From an uncultured Rhizobiaceae group bacterium (GTDB taxonomy: Bacteria > Pseudomonadota > Alphaproteobacteria > Rhizobiales > Rhizobiaceae): a stretch of DNA of 64,000 nt. A program made the position numbers and the translations under genes. Below, one piece after another: positions 1 through 7,158 of the stretch (position 1 is its first letter; every line of letters starts with the position of its first letter). The stretch is taken from positions 1-64,000 of the forward strand of contig CALHCF010000020.1 of NCBI GenBank assembly GCA_937930635.1. The letters are read 5' to 3'. The notes under the pieces were generated by a model. That model worked only from the letters and a program-made list of their open reading frames with translations, was not told the origin of the DNA and made no database searches.

Positions 1-125
1 ACTTTGCCTTTGGCGTAAAAGCGGACACCAAAACCTTTTGGGGATGTATCCCAAACCGTTGTGTCTTTGCCTTTGTTGTCGAAGCCATCTATAATCTTCG
101 TTGTCAGTTTCATTGTTTGCGTCAT
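1..125 (-). CDS. Tyrosine recombinase/integrase, N-terminal fragment (runs off window)
   Basis: Only the first 41 or so codons are inside the window; the gene reads leftward off the edge. The visible peptide begins MTQTMKLTTKIIDGF and contains VWDTSPKGFGVRFYAKGK, which resembles the arm-binding N-terminal domain (DUF4102-like) of phage and island integrases that insert into tRNA genes. The catalytic domain is not visible. The start is ATG at 125, with a second in-frame ATG at 113. It lies about 225 bases from a tRNA-Arg attachment core and reads away from it, which fits an integrase beside its own attachment site. Family call is likely; activity cannot be judged. Confidence 0.75.
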   Translation of the reverse strand, partial: MTQTMKLTTKIIDGFDNKGKDTTVWDTSPKGFGVRFYAKGK

Positions 126-165
126 AACACTACCTTTCCAATTACGCTGGAAAATCAACGCCTTG

Positions 166-242
166 TTCCAGATGTGTTACCTAGCGCAGCGAAACTCTCT
201 CCCGTTCCAAATGTGTCGCTCTAGGTAACACATAGGTAACAC
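166..242. promoter_or_regulatory. Cluster of direct and inverted repeats upstream of the integrase (possible arm-type or excisionase sites)
   Basis: TTCCAGATGTGT (166-177) recurs as TTCCAAATGTGT (205-216). GTGTTACCTAG (174-184) is the exact inverse of CTAGGTAACAC (221-231), and GGTAACAC repeats again at 235-242, 11 bp on from its first copy, about one helical turn. Repeats spaced like this between an integrase start and an attachment core are typical of integrase arm sites, excisionase sites or an autoregulatory operator. The assignment is inferred from position and repeat geometry. Confidence 0.45.
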
Positions 243-264
243 CATACTGTGAAAAGCCAGTATG
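243..264. repeat. Short perfect inverted repeat between integrase and att site
   Basis: CATACTG (243-249) and CAGTATG (258-264) form a 7-bp stem with an 8-nt loop. There is no T-run, so it is unlikely to be a terminator. It sits just downstream of the GGTAACAC repeats and could be part of the same recombination or regulatory region. Confidence 0.3.
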
Positions 265-350
265 CGGACAGTCGGAAATTCAAGTATTATATTTTTGAAT
301 CAAGGACTTAGTGACTTGGCGTGACTTTCCGAGTAACTAGACAATATGTC

Positions 351-395
351 CTCCGAAGGCAGAGGTCAGAGGTTCGAATCCTCTCGGGTGCGCCA
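351..395 (+). repeat. Left attachment-site core: 3' part of tRNA-Arg(CCG)
   Basis: The 45 bases run from the anticodon loop CTCCGAA (anticodon CCG) through the 3' anticodon stem GGCAG, variable loop, T-arm (AGAGG/CCTCT around TTCGAAT), acceptor strand CGGGTGC, discriminator and CCA. The 5' half of a tRNA (acceptor, D-arm) is absent upstream, so this is a recombination remnant and not a functional gene. It matches 13419-13463 with one mismatch (A at 368, G at 13436). Starting exactly at the anticodon loop is usual for tyrosine integrases that cross over there. Confidence 0.85.
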
Positions 396-399
396 TTAA

Positions 400-576
400 A
401 ATCAACTACTTAACGGAATTTGCGATTTGCTGAAATCGCTCTGGGCAGTACCGGGGCAGCACGACGTGGCAAACTTGTCGCCAAACGAATTCGCCATTGC
501 AGGCAAATGTCGAGTATTCATTCTACCTAATTTCGAACAGCCATACTTGGAAGAAAAGCTGAAGGTGTTCGATTGA
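400..576 (+). pseudogene. Possible 3' gene remnant abutting the left att core
   Basis: A reading frame is open from right after the att core to a TGA at 574-576. It encodes about 58 residues including VANLSPNEFAIAGKCRVF and PYLEEKLKVFD, which look like real protein, but there is no ATG; the first alternative start is TTG at 427. The reading frame starting at the recombination point suggests the 3' end of a gene cut by integration or deletion. No family recognised. The rest of 396-651 shows no convincing gene. Confidence 0.25.
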
Positions 577-651
577 ATCATGCTAAAAGTGCAGGAGTTG
601 TTGTTCGACACGAAGTTTATCGTCGTAGGAATTCTGAGCGTCCATTAGTGG

Positions 652-1617
652 TTGGCCATCGTGATCTTTCTTGAAATGGCTAGAGATGAAATGCACGGAG
701 GGGGAACATGGGTATTCCCCAATTGTGTTTGGGCGCCAACCGAAAAGCGTGGCGGTGGGTCGTGGCCTTTTTGGAGCAAGATTCTTCAGGTACGAGAAGG
801 TGACACGATCATTCACTTACGTGGTGTCTCGCCTGACGCAAACTTCGTTGGTTACTCTGTTGCTGTGGGAGATGGCTTCATAACGAGATATCGCCCTCCC
901 GTTACCGGAACGTGGGATCATGCGAAGCACTTCTATCGTGCCAACTTATCGGATTACACTCCATTCCATGAACCGATAAATCTCACTGATGTATTCAGCA
1001 CCCGCAAAGCCGAGCTTGAAGGCTATTTTGACCGAAACAGGTCGAAAGGCGCGAGTAAAGCGAACATCTTTTACGTTCGTCAGGCCGGGCGTCTTCAATG
1101 CCTTAATGGCGCATATCTCTCCGAGATTGACAATGAATTGCTGGCAGCCCTGTTCAAGAGTGAGGGAGTAATTGCTGAAAATGGCCTCAGAAAGAGCTCT
1201 TTGGTACAGACCGGATCGCATATCGCAACTATTCAGTCTCGCGTTGGTCAGCGGAAGTTTTCGGAAGAGGTCAAGAAAGCGTACGGCTACAAGTGCTGTT
1301 TCCCGGGCTGCACAGTGGCAGACCCAAGGTTCCTAATCGGTTCACACATAGCAAGATGGAGCGACAATGAGAAACTCCGTGGTCATCTGGGAAATGGCCT
1401 TTGCTTGTGCCTCTTTCATGACAAAGCGTTCGAAATTGGCCTGTTCACTTTGGATAACGAGTGCCGGGTATACCTCAACCCGAAGAATGTCGAATCTGGG
1501 TCTGAGATCGTGCGAGAGTTGGTACTCCACGGAGGTCAACAGATCACGCGGGGCGAGATTGCTCCCCTCGAAGAGGCCTTGCTCGAACACTCAATGAGGG
1601 TTGGTGTTGAACGCTAG
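652..1617 (+). CDS. HNH endonuclease with PUA/EVE-like N-terminal domain (putative modified-DNA restriction enzyme)
   Basis: 321 residues from a TTG at 652; ATG at 676 or 691 are equally possible because no clear ribosome-binding site is visible. Roughly residues 15-120 (WVFPNCVWAP, then REGDTIIHLRG, then NFVGYSVAVGDG) resemble PUA/EVE-type folds that read modified bases. The C-terminal third is an McrA-like HNH nuclease: CCFPGC, then GSHIARW, NGLCLCLFHDKAFEIGLF, with the expected His, Asn and His and paired Cys. Enzymes of this layout are commonly type IV restriction factors. A weak inverted repeat (AGAAGGC/GCCTTCT, 1620-1662) follows. Domain calls are good for HNH and moderate for the N-terminus; anti-phage function is inferred. 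Confidence 0.7.
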   Translation: MAIVIFLEMARDEMHGGGTWVFPNCVWAPTEKRGGGSWPFWSKILQVREGDTIIHLRGVSPDANFVGYSVAVGDGFITRYRPPVTGTWDHAKHFYRANLSDYTPFHEPINLTDVFSTRKAELEGYFDRNRSKGASKANIFYVRQAGRLQCLNGAYLSEIDNELLAALFKSEGVIAENGLRKSSLVQTGSHIATIQSRVGQRKFSEEVKKAYGYKCCFPGCTVADPRFLIGSHIARWSDNEKLRGHLGNGLCLCLFHDKAFEIGLFTLDNECRVYLNPKNVESGSEIVRELVLHGGQQITRGEIAPLEEALLEHSMRVGVER

Positions 1618-1803
1618 TTAGAAGGCATTCAGATGCGATTTTGCTACTCATGAGAGCCTTCTACCGACATCGGAAATGAAGTCGCGCAGGCTCCACAACC
1701 ATTTTTGTTGCACTTCCGTGTAGCTGTCCTGAATAGATACAGGCTGAATAGCCCCTAGATTTGTAGACACCTTCTTCCCTAATTTTGAGGCAAGGAGGCC
1801 ATT

Positions 1804-2064
1804 ATGGGCAAAGCTAAATTTGGTGACGATTTCAAACGTGATGCAGTGCATCAGATTGTTGACCGCGGCTATCCGGTTGCGGAGGTTTCGAAGCGGTTGG
1901 GTGTGAGCACACACTCGTTGTATTTGTGGTTGAAGAAGTTTTCCAAGTCCTCTGGAAGCGATCCATCGACGGAACAGTCTGCCGAGATACGACGATTAAA
2001 GTTGGAACTGGCGCGCGTCACCGAGGAGCGCGATATACTAAATTGGAGCCGGATAAACGATTGA
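1804..2064 (+). pseudogene. IS3-family OrfA, 3' end disrupted by a palindromic insertion
   Basis: The 86-residue product has the usual OrfA layout: MGKAKFGDDFKRDAV, a helix-turn-helix around PVAEVSKRLGVSTHSLYLWLKKF, and a leucine-rich coil EIRRLKLELARVTEERDIL. The normal tail, of the type K-N-A-T-A-Y-F-A, does not follow. Instead the frame reads NWSRIND and stops. The missing tail codons (AACGCCACCGCGTACTTC) reappear at 2087 in another frame, after an extra 43-46 bp. A good ribosome-binding site (AAGGAGG, 1792-1798) precedes the ATG. The translational frameshift to OrfB is therefore presumably lost. Confidence 0.8.
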
Positions 2065-2083
2065 TTGAGTATCAATCGCCCGG
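2049..2083. repeat. Palindromic insertion inside orfA of the IS
   Basis: CGATTGAT (2058-2065) and ATCAATCG (2071-2078) are a perfect 8-bp inverted repeat around TGAGT, flanked by CCGG at 2049-2052 and 2080-2083. It falls inside the sequence separating the conserved DIL codons from the displaced NATAYF codons of OrfA, so it looks like a small palindromic element inserted into the transposase gene. No second copy was noticed in this window. Confidence 0.5.
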
Positions 2084-2133
2084 CGGAACGCCACCGCGTA
2101 CTTCGCCCAAGATATGCAAAAGGGGGATGCAAA

Positions 2134-3009
2134 ATGAAGTACGCATTCATGGTTGAGCATCGCCCTGTGTTTTCGGTTCGTGCGATGTGCCGTTGTCTTC
2201 GTGTTCACCCCAGTGGATTCTATGCTTGGTTGAAGAACCCGTTGAGCAAACGGGCACGGGAAGACAAGCGCCAAACCAAGCTGATCAAGAAAGCCTGGAA
2301 GGAGAGCTGCAAAGTCTACGGCTACCGCAAGCTTCATGATGACCTGCTTGATCAAGGTGAGACGTGCTGTCCCAACAGAGTTGCCCGGCTGGCCAGCATT
2401 GCAGGTATCAAGGCGCAGATCGGTTATAAACGCCGTCCTGGTACGTATGGTGGCAAACCATCGATTGTAGTCGATAACACGCTCGACAGGCAGTTCAATG
2501 TTGCTGCACCAGATACGGTTTGGGTGACTGACATTACCTACATCAAAACCTATGAGGGTTTTGCTTATCTGGCTGTTGTGATCGATCTGTATTCGCGGCG
2601 TGTTGTTGGATGGTCAATGCAGGGACGACAGACAACCGATGTCGCTCTCCAAGCATTGTTGTCGGCAGTGTGGCGGCGCAAGCCGAAGAACAAGGTGCTG
2701 ATCCATTCCGACCAAGGATCGCAGTTCACCAGCATGGATTGGGCATCGTTCCTTAAACACCACAATCTGGAACACTCCATGAGCCGGCGCGGCAATTGCC
2801 ATGACAATGCGGTGGCAGAAAGCTTCTTCAATCTGCTCAAACGAGAGCGGATAAGACGGTGAACCTATCGTTCCCGCGAAGAAGCGCGGCGCGATGTGTT
2901 CGATTACATCGAGATGTTCTACAACCCGAAAAGGAAACACGCGAGAAACGGGATGCTGTCACCCGTCGAATTCGAAAGACAGTCAAAAATGAAGACAGAG
3001 GGTGTCTAA
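2134..3009 (+). pseudogene. IS3-family OrfB (DDE integrase core) with in-frame TGA
   Basis: Translation from ATG 2134 gives MKYAFMVEHRPVFSVRAMCR, then the HTH_21 and rve integrase core with the catalytic triad in WVTDITY, IHSDQGSQF and AVAESFFN. A TGA at 2860-2862 (codon 243) interrupts the frame where related transposases carry Arg (CGA), consistent with one C-to-T change. The same frame continues as TYRSREEARRDVFDYIEM to TAA at 3007-3009. The truncated product keeps the triad but lacks about 48 C-terminal residues. Confidence 0.85.
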
Positions 3010-3041
3010 GAAACTCGCGGCTATTCAGTGTCGCAATCCCG

Positions 3042-3488
3042 CTATTGTGAATTCAGATGATCCTGATGTTCCCGCATGGTCGTTGACCAGCTGCTCTTTA
3101 TGAAAGACAAGACGGCTTTGATTTCATCGTCTGTCAGCACCCCCTCATAGGCTGGCATATTCGACTTGTAATCGGGTTGATTGAGATATTTCGCGAGCCC
3201 AAACTTCGTGAGGTTGAACAAAACCTCATCGGTGTGATGCCAAGTGTGGCCCGTGTCGTTGTGGGGTGGCGCTGGCATGGTCATGTCAGCATTAGGTCTT
3301 CGCCAATTGGGCTCACCTTCCAGATTCTTGCCATGACACGAGGCACATTGTTCTTGGTATAAGGCTTTGCCTTCAGACACGATCTCGCGGTTATCAGGCG
3401 AGAACAGCTCCTTACTCCACGCCGAAGACGAAAGCGATTGCATCGATAAGATAAAGAGCGCCAACAAATGTGACGAGCACCAGCGCAT
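3042..3488 (-). CDS. Periplasmic c-type cytochrome, last gene of the copper operon
   Basis: 148 residues: a hydrophobic signal peptide (about 1-25), a heme-attachment motif CASCH (48-52) and a distal candidate Met ligand in SNMPAYEG, followed by the usual helix DDEIKAVLSFIKSSW. It is a class I, single-heme cytochrome. The ATG at 3488 is 3 nt past the stop of the multicopper oxidase gene, so the two are co-transcribed. It may carry electrons to or from the oxidase; that role is inferred from position. The decayed IS begins 14 bp beyond its stop codon. Confidence 0.88.
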   Translation of the reverse strand: MRWCSSHLLALFILSMQSLSSSAWSKELFSPDNREIVSEGKALYQEQCASCHGKNLEGEPNWRRPNADMTMPAPPHNDTGHTWHHTDEVLFNLTKFGLAKYLNQPDYKSNMPAYEGVLTDDEIKAVLSFIKSSWSTTMREHQDHLNSQ

Positions 3489-3491
3489 CTT

Positions 3492-4931
3492 CTAAGCAAC
3501 CTCGAACCAGGTATTCATGCCTGCTGCGGCATGTTCCAGCATATGACAATGCAGCAGCCATTTGCCGGGATTGTCCGCGACAAAAGCAATTTTCACGGTC
3601 TCGTCGCGGTTAATGGTGAAAGTATCGCGCCAATCCGTATGCTCCAGCGCCTTGCCGTTGTGTTCGATGATCTGAAAATGATGTCCATGCAGATGAATAC
3701 CGTGGGGCCAACCGGTCTGATTGTTTGTTGACAGCATAATCGTCTCGCCGACTTTCGTTCGAAACAACGGCTCGTCACCGAGGTTGGCAACACCGTTGAA
3801 GGCCCACATCTGTCTGGTTCGCTCAATGTCGGACCTCTCCATCATTCGGCCCTGGTGCATCATTCTTCCCATACGTCCCATCGCACCACCTTCCATAACG
3901 AGTGATACTTTTTTGGCTGATGCAAGATCAGGTTTCGTGATCGCATTTTGATGCAGCAACAGGCTGGTATTTTTGCGGACTTCGATTTCCGGCTCGATAA
4001 ACTCGAACAACGCCATGCTCAAAGCTTCTTGTCCCGAAAGCTCTTGAAGAGCGAAATCGCCGACGTCATTGAGTTTTCGAATTGATGCGTCATCGGGAGT
4101 AAGCAACAAGTCGACTCGCTGTGCGGGGGTAACTGCAAGAACTTTACCATTCGTGTCTCTCGGTCCATCAAACAGGAACCCGTCATATCCGATCACCTTG
4201 GCTCCAATGGCACTTGGATCGATCTGAAGAATACGAGCGTTTGCTGCGTTGATAAGTCGGATGCGATACGTCTCGCCTTTCGTCAGTTTGAATGTGGGTT
4301 GGGATACCCCATTGACGGTTAGCCAATTTCCCAAACGTCCTGCATGACTCCAATCGCCCAGACCACCCAAACTGGCGGAATGAAACGTACCATCGTTGTC
4401 CAACCGCCAATCGTCTATGACAAGCGTGAGATCGTTTCTGCGATCTACCAGCGGCGAAGGTTCGTCTACGATAAGAGAACCGTAGAGACCACGTGCAACC
4501 TGTTCCCAACTCTTGTTGTGAGCATGATACCAAAATGTTCCCGCATCGGGGACTTCGAAGATATATTCGAAAGTTTCGCCCGGCTTCACGACCTCTTGGG
4601 TAAGACCTGATACACCGTCCATTGCGTTTGCAATACGAATGCCATGCCAGTGAATGGAGGTGGGGTCATCCAACTCATTGGTGAACCTGACACGAACCGT
4701 CTCGCCTTGAATGACGCGTATTTCCGGTCCTGGCGAAGAACCATTATAAAGCCAAAGATCAGAGGCTGGGTGTTTCTCACCGGCCAGTTTGCGTGGCGTT
4801 TTGCTTGCTCGCAGGTCAATGAAACCATCACCGGTCTTTGCCGCTAAGAGACCTGGAATCGACAGTGCGCCGAGGCCAGCTCCGGCCATCTTCAACAAAT
4901 TGCGGCGATTGGTCGTGAAAGAACTATCCAT
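3492..4931 (-). CDS. Multicopper oxidase, CueO/CopA-like, Tat-exported
   Basis: 479 residues. The N-terminus has a twin-arginine signal (NRRNLLKMAG) and a hydrophobic stretch. Copper ligands are in HWHG (94-97), WYHAH (134-138), GIHLHGHHF and LLHCHMLEHAAAGM, giving the type 1 site and trinuclear cluster. A Met-rich stretch (MGRMGRMMHQGRMM) before the last domain resembles the Cu(I)-binding segment of cuprous oxidases. It probably oxidises periplasmic Cu(I) to less toxic Cu(II). It sits between copD and a cytochrome c gene and overlaps the copD 3' end by 8 nt. The CueR-type promoter at 7159-7189 should control it. Confidence 0.9.
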   Translation of the reverse strand: MDSSFTTNRRNLLKMAGAGLGALSIPGLLAAKTGDGFIDLRASKTPRKLAGEKHPASDLWLYNGSSPGPEIRVIQGETVRVRFTNELDDPTSIHWHGIRIANAMDGVSGLTQEVVKPGETFEYIFEVPDAGTFWYHAHNKSWEQVARGLYGSLIVDEPSPLVDRRNDLTLVIDDWRLDNDGTFHSASLGGLGDWSHAGRLGNWLTVNGVSQPTFKLTKGETYRIRLINAANARILQIDPSAIGAKVIGYDGFLFDGPRDTNGKVLAVTPAQRVDLLLTPDDASIRKLNDVGDFALQELSGQEALSMALFEFIEPEIEVRKNTSLLLHQNAITKPDLASAKKVSLVMEGGAMGRMGRMMHQGRMMERSDIERTRQMWAFNGVANLGDEPLFRTKVGETIMLSTNNQTGWPHGIHLHGHHFQIIEHNGKALEHTDWRDTFTINRDETVKIAFVADNPGKWLLHCHMLEHAAAGMNTWFEVA

Positions 4932-5823
4932 TTGTCATGTCCATCGTTTCAGGCAACGGGGTGATTGTGGTCAGAACAGCCGTGATGATCAGGATCGCTC
5001 CGACTGCCAGAATTTCCAATGTGATTGACCGCCGCAGGTGGTTTGCTGCCATAGCGTCTCCCGTTTCAATTGCGGGAACGAAACGCAGTTTGTTTGAAGC
5101 AGCAAGAGCCAACAACGCTGAAACGATTGCCAGCTTCGCCAATAATGTCAGACCATATTGTGTGGTGAACATGGCAAACGGCGATCCTGTGATCAGATAT
5201 GCCAGAATCAGTCCCGCGATGATCAATGAACCTACGATCCACGCTGCTTGCTGACCGAATCTGTGGGCGAGTTTTCCGGTTGAATCCAAGTTGGTTTCGT
5301 TTGAAGCAGCTTGACGCAGTGGCCAAAGCGCACCGATCCAAAAACTAATGCCAAGAACATGCAGAGTGACTAGTGCACCCAACACAAATCTCGGGTCACC
5401 GGTTCCGTGCCCGACAAATGAAAACGACGACGCTGTCAGAAGTGCTCCCAATATACCAAACAACCCGGGAACTGGTATTTGGAGCGCAAATGCGGCCAGG
5501 ACGACCAAACCCAATAGCCGCAGAAACACAGATGTTCCAAGCGGTGCGTTCTTAACAAGTGCCAGCATTTCCGGGTCGACCATTCCGGCCAGCCCTTCAT
5601 CCAAGAGCTTGCCAGACTGGATCGCAAATTGGGCCGCAGAACCCACAGCACCAAGAACGGCTGTGGTCAAAATGACCCGCCTCAGTCGATACTTTAACGC
5701 CCCATCAAGGCTTGGTGTTGCAAGGGTATAGAGTGTCGAACCAATCGCCAGGAAACATCCAACATAGGCTGCCAGCTTTGATGCAAGAGCCCATAAATCC
5801 CAATTCGAGAGTTCCCCGAACAA
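4924..5823 (-). CDS. copD: CopD-family inner-membrane copper protein
   Basis: 299 residues, almost all hydrophobic, about eight transmembrane helices, with FWIGALWPLR and the TMDMTNG tail seen in CopD/YebZ proteins. CopD works with CopC to move copper across the inner membrane. The start is TTG at 5823, 6 nt past the copC stop, because an in-frame stop lies directly upstream and no ATG occurs near the first helix. The 3' end overlaps the multicopper oxidase start by 8 nt. The direction of copper transport cannot be told from sequence. Confidence 0.85.
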   Translation of the reverse strand: MFGELSNWDLWALASKLAAYVGCFLAIGSTLYTLATPSLDGALKYRLRRVILTTAVLGAVGSAAQFAIQSGKLLDEGLAGMVDPEMLALVKNAPLGTSVFLRLLGLVVLAAFALQIPVPGLFGILGALLTASSFSFVGHGTGDPRFVLGALVTLHVLGISFWIGALWPLRQAASNETNLDSTGKLAHRFGQQAAWIVGSLIIAGLILAYLITGSPFAMFTTQYGLTLLAKLAIVSALLALAASNKLRFVPAIETGDAMAANHLRRSITLEILAVGAILIITAVLTTITPLPETMDMTNG

Positions 5824-5829
5824 CGGAAA

Positions 5830-6183
5830 TCACTCTGCGACAGTAAACGAGAATGCCCCCTTCAAGGCATGCCCGTCTTCGCTCAAAGCACGCCAGTCCA
5901 CCTTGTAGTTTCCATGTCCCCTGAACGTGGGTGTGAGTTGGAAACTGGTTTGGAACTTCTTTGAAGGCAGTTCGAGTTTGTCGGCATGATTGGCTTCGCC
6001 ATGGGTGTGGGTCAGCGTCACTTTGGTAATGCGTGCAGGTTTTCCAAACGTCATAGTGATGCCATCTGGTAAGACCTTCAACGCCGCCTTGTCAGCCGGC
6101 GAGGTGGACTTGAGCGGAGAATGCGCCAGCGCGGTAATAGGCAGCAAGAGAACCAATGCTAGTCCTGTTAAAAGTGATTTCAT
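5830..6183 (-). CDS. copC: CopC, periplasmic copper-binding protein
   Basis: 117 residues. The signal peptide ends ITALA, so the mature protein starts HSPLKS; a free N-terminal His is the Cu(II) ligand in this family. The second Cu(II) motif SEDGHALKGAF (Asp and His) is present, and HTHGEANH adds further His. The start at ATG 6183 gives the normal size with a proper signal peptide; a longer in-frame extension overlaps the next gene and is unlikely. It lies between a cytochrome c gene and copD in the same operon. Confidence 0.92.
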   Translation of the reverse strand: MKSLLTGLALVLLLPITALAHSPLKSTSPADKAALKVLPDGITMTFGKPARITKVTLTHTHGEANHADKLELPSKKFQTSFQLTPTFRGHGNYKVDWRALSEDGHALKGAFSFTVAE

Positions 6184-6194
6184 AACCCTTTTCC

Positions 6195-6608
6195 TTAGTT
6201 GATGCCGTTGGCGCGCTGAAGTGTGCGGACATAGGCAATAATGTCTGACATTTGCTGATCGGAAATATCTGGCATCGGAGGCATGTTTCCAAACGACCAA
6301 TGATGCTGGCGAACGCCCTGTTTGGCGGCAAGCACAAATGCCATATCACTGTGATGGCTTGGCTCATAAATTTTGTGGACCAGTGGCGGTGCAATGCCGT
6401 CTTTGCCAGAGGCATTTTTACCGTGGCAGGACCCGCAGTTTGCGTTGAATATTTTTTCACCCGCCAGAGCAGCGCCAGCCAATGGGGGTACCTTGACCTC
6501 CGCTAACGCCTCGCCAGATGACAGGTTCGGGTTTCCAGGTTGAAAGAAAAAGTACCCGCCAAGCAATATAGGCCCAGCAATTGCAGCAATGGATATTGCC
6601 CGGTTCAT
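6195..6608 (-). CDS. Membrane-anchored c-type cytochrome in the copper operon
   Basis: 137 residues with an uncleaved-looking N-terminal membrane segment (about 5-23) and a single heme motif CGSCH, then GIAPPLV and a likely Met ligand in GNMPPMPDIS before the C-terminal helix. His-rich HH pairs (PSHHSD, QHHWSF) occur between. Its ATG overlaps the cueR stop (ATGA), so it is translationally coupled to the regulator. It is unusual to find two cytochromes with CopC, CopD and a multicopper oxidase; an electron-transfer role is inferred. Confidence 0.85.
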   Translation of the reverse strand: MNRAISIAAIAGPILLGGYFFFQPGNPNLSSGEALAEVKVPPLAGAALAGEKIFNANCGSCHGKNASGKDGIAPPLVHKIYEPSHHSDMAFVLAAKQGVRQHHWSFGNMPPMPDISDQQMSDIIAYVRTLQRANGIN

Positions 6609-7000
6609 CGACCACGCCTTCCTGCCAAATCATCAATAATTGGACAGTCAGGTTTGTCATCCCCATGGCAGTTTTCCGCCAAAGCCGAGAGCGTTTTCCT
6701 GAGCGAACGGAGTTCCTTAATCTTGTGATCGATCTCGATGATTTTCTGGTTTGCAACTGCCTTCACATCCGCGCTTGCGCGCTGGTCATCTTCGTAAAGA
6801 GACAGTAGCAGACGGCATTCTTCAATTGTGAAACCAAGACTGCGGGAGCGTTGCAGAAAACGCAGACGGTGGATGTCGTTCTCCGAATAATCACGATATC
6901 CGTTGCTCGAGCGAGAAGGCTTCACCAGGGCGATATCTTCGTAATATCGAATAGTCTTGGGCGGCAGTTCGCTTTGTCGAGCCGCCTCGCCAATGTTCAT
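6605..7000 (-). CDS. cueR: CueR/HmrR-type Cu(I)-responsive MerR regulator
   Basis: 131 residues: winged helix MNIGEAARQSELPPKTIRYYE, dimerisation helix, and the metal loop CHGDDKPDCP with Cys111 and Cys119, the same 8-residue spacing as CueR. Ser76 stands where divalent-metal MerR proteins carry Cys, which points to a monovalent-metal sensor (Cu, Ag or Au). It is the second gene of a leftward operon, overlapping the small gene upstream (ATGA) and the cytochrome downstream (ATGA). The two CueR-type promoters at 7159-7248 are its likely targets. Confidence 0.93.
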   Translation of the reverse strand: MNIGEAARQSELPPKTIRYYEDIALVKPSRSSNGYRDYSENDIHRLRFLQRSRSLGFTIEECRLLLSLYEDDQRASADVKAVANQKIIEIDHKIKELRSLRKTLSALAENCHGDDKPDCPIIDDLAGRRGR

Positions 7001-7131
7001 CGAGTGCGCCCTACTGCATAGCCAACGCCAAAACCAATAGCCAGCAGGACAACAATTGCCAGCACCATGGCGAAACCCATGTGACCATGCGGCATGAACA
7101 TCATTGTTCCGTATCCATCATCAATTCGCAT
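6997..7131 (-). CDS. Small Met/His-rich single-pass membrane protein, first gene of the copper operon
   Basis: 44 residues: the N-terminus MRIDDGYGTMMFMPHGHMG has five Met and two His, and is followed by one hydrophobic helix (MVLAIVVLLAIGFGVGYAVG) and a basic end. A ribosome-binding site (TTGGAG, 7139-7144) sits 7 nt before the ATG at 7131, about 20 nt downstream of the predicted CueR promoter start. Its TGA overlaps the cueR ATG. Met and His before a membrane helix suggest a Cu(I)-binding or copper-handling small protein. No family recognised; the gene itself is well supported by signals and coupling. Confidence 0.72.
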   Translation of the reverse strand: MRIDDGYGTMMFMPHGHMGFAMVLAIVVLLAIGFGVGYAVGRTR

Positions 7132-7158
7132 TGTTCGTCTCCAAGACACGTTTCCACC

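Larger units (their letters stand above)
1745..3027 (+). mobile_element. IS3-family insertion sequence, degenerate
   Basis: The element is 1283 bp with imperfect terminal inverted repeats starting TGAATAGCC (1745) and ending GGCTATTCA (3027). The inner parts also match: TAGACAC at 1764-1770 against GTGTCTA at 3002-3008. It carries orfA and orfB of the IS3 type (DDE transposase). It ends 14 bp from the cytochrome gene stop at 3042. Flanking trinucleotides (GGC and GTG) do not match, so no target duplication is seen. A palindromic insertion in orfA and a nonsense codon in orfB make it almost certainly unable to move itself. Confidence 0.85.

Noticed and set aside
351..395. Possible functional tRNA-Arg gene
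   Set aside because: Acceptor 5' strand and D-arm are absent upstream of both copies, so neither can fold as a whole tRNA.
402..611. 69-codon leftward frame next to the left att core
   Set aside because: Ser/Asn/Cys-rich composition without motifs, no start signal, and the opposite strand reads better as a gene remnant.
1742..3030. Target-site duplication flanking the IS
   Set aside because: Trinucleotides beside the inverted repeats (GGC and GTG) do not match, nor do nearby alternatives.
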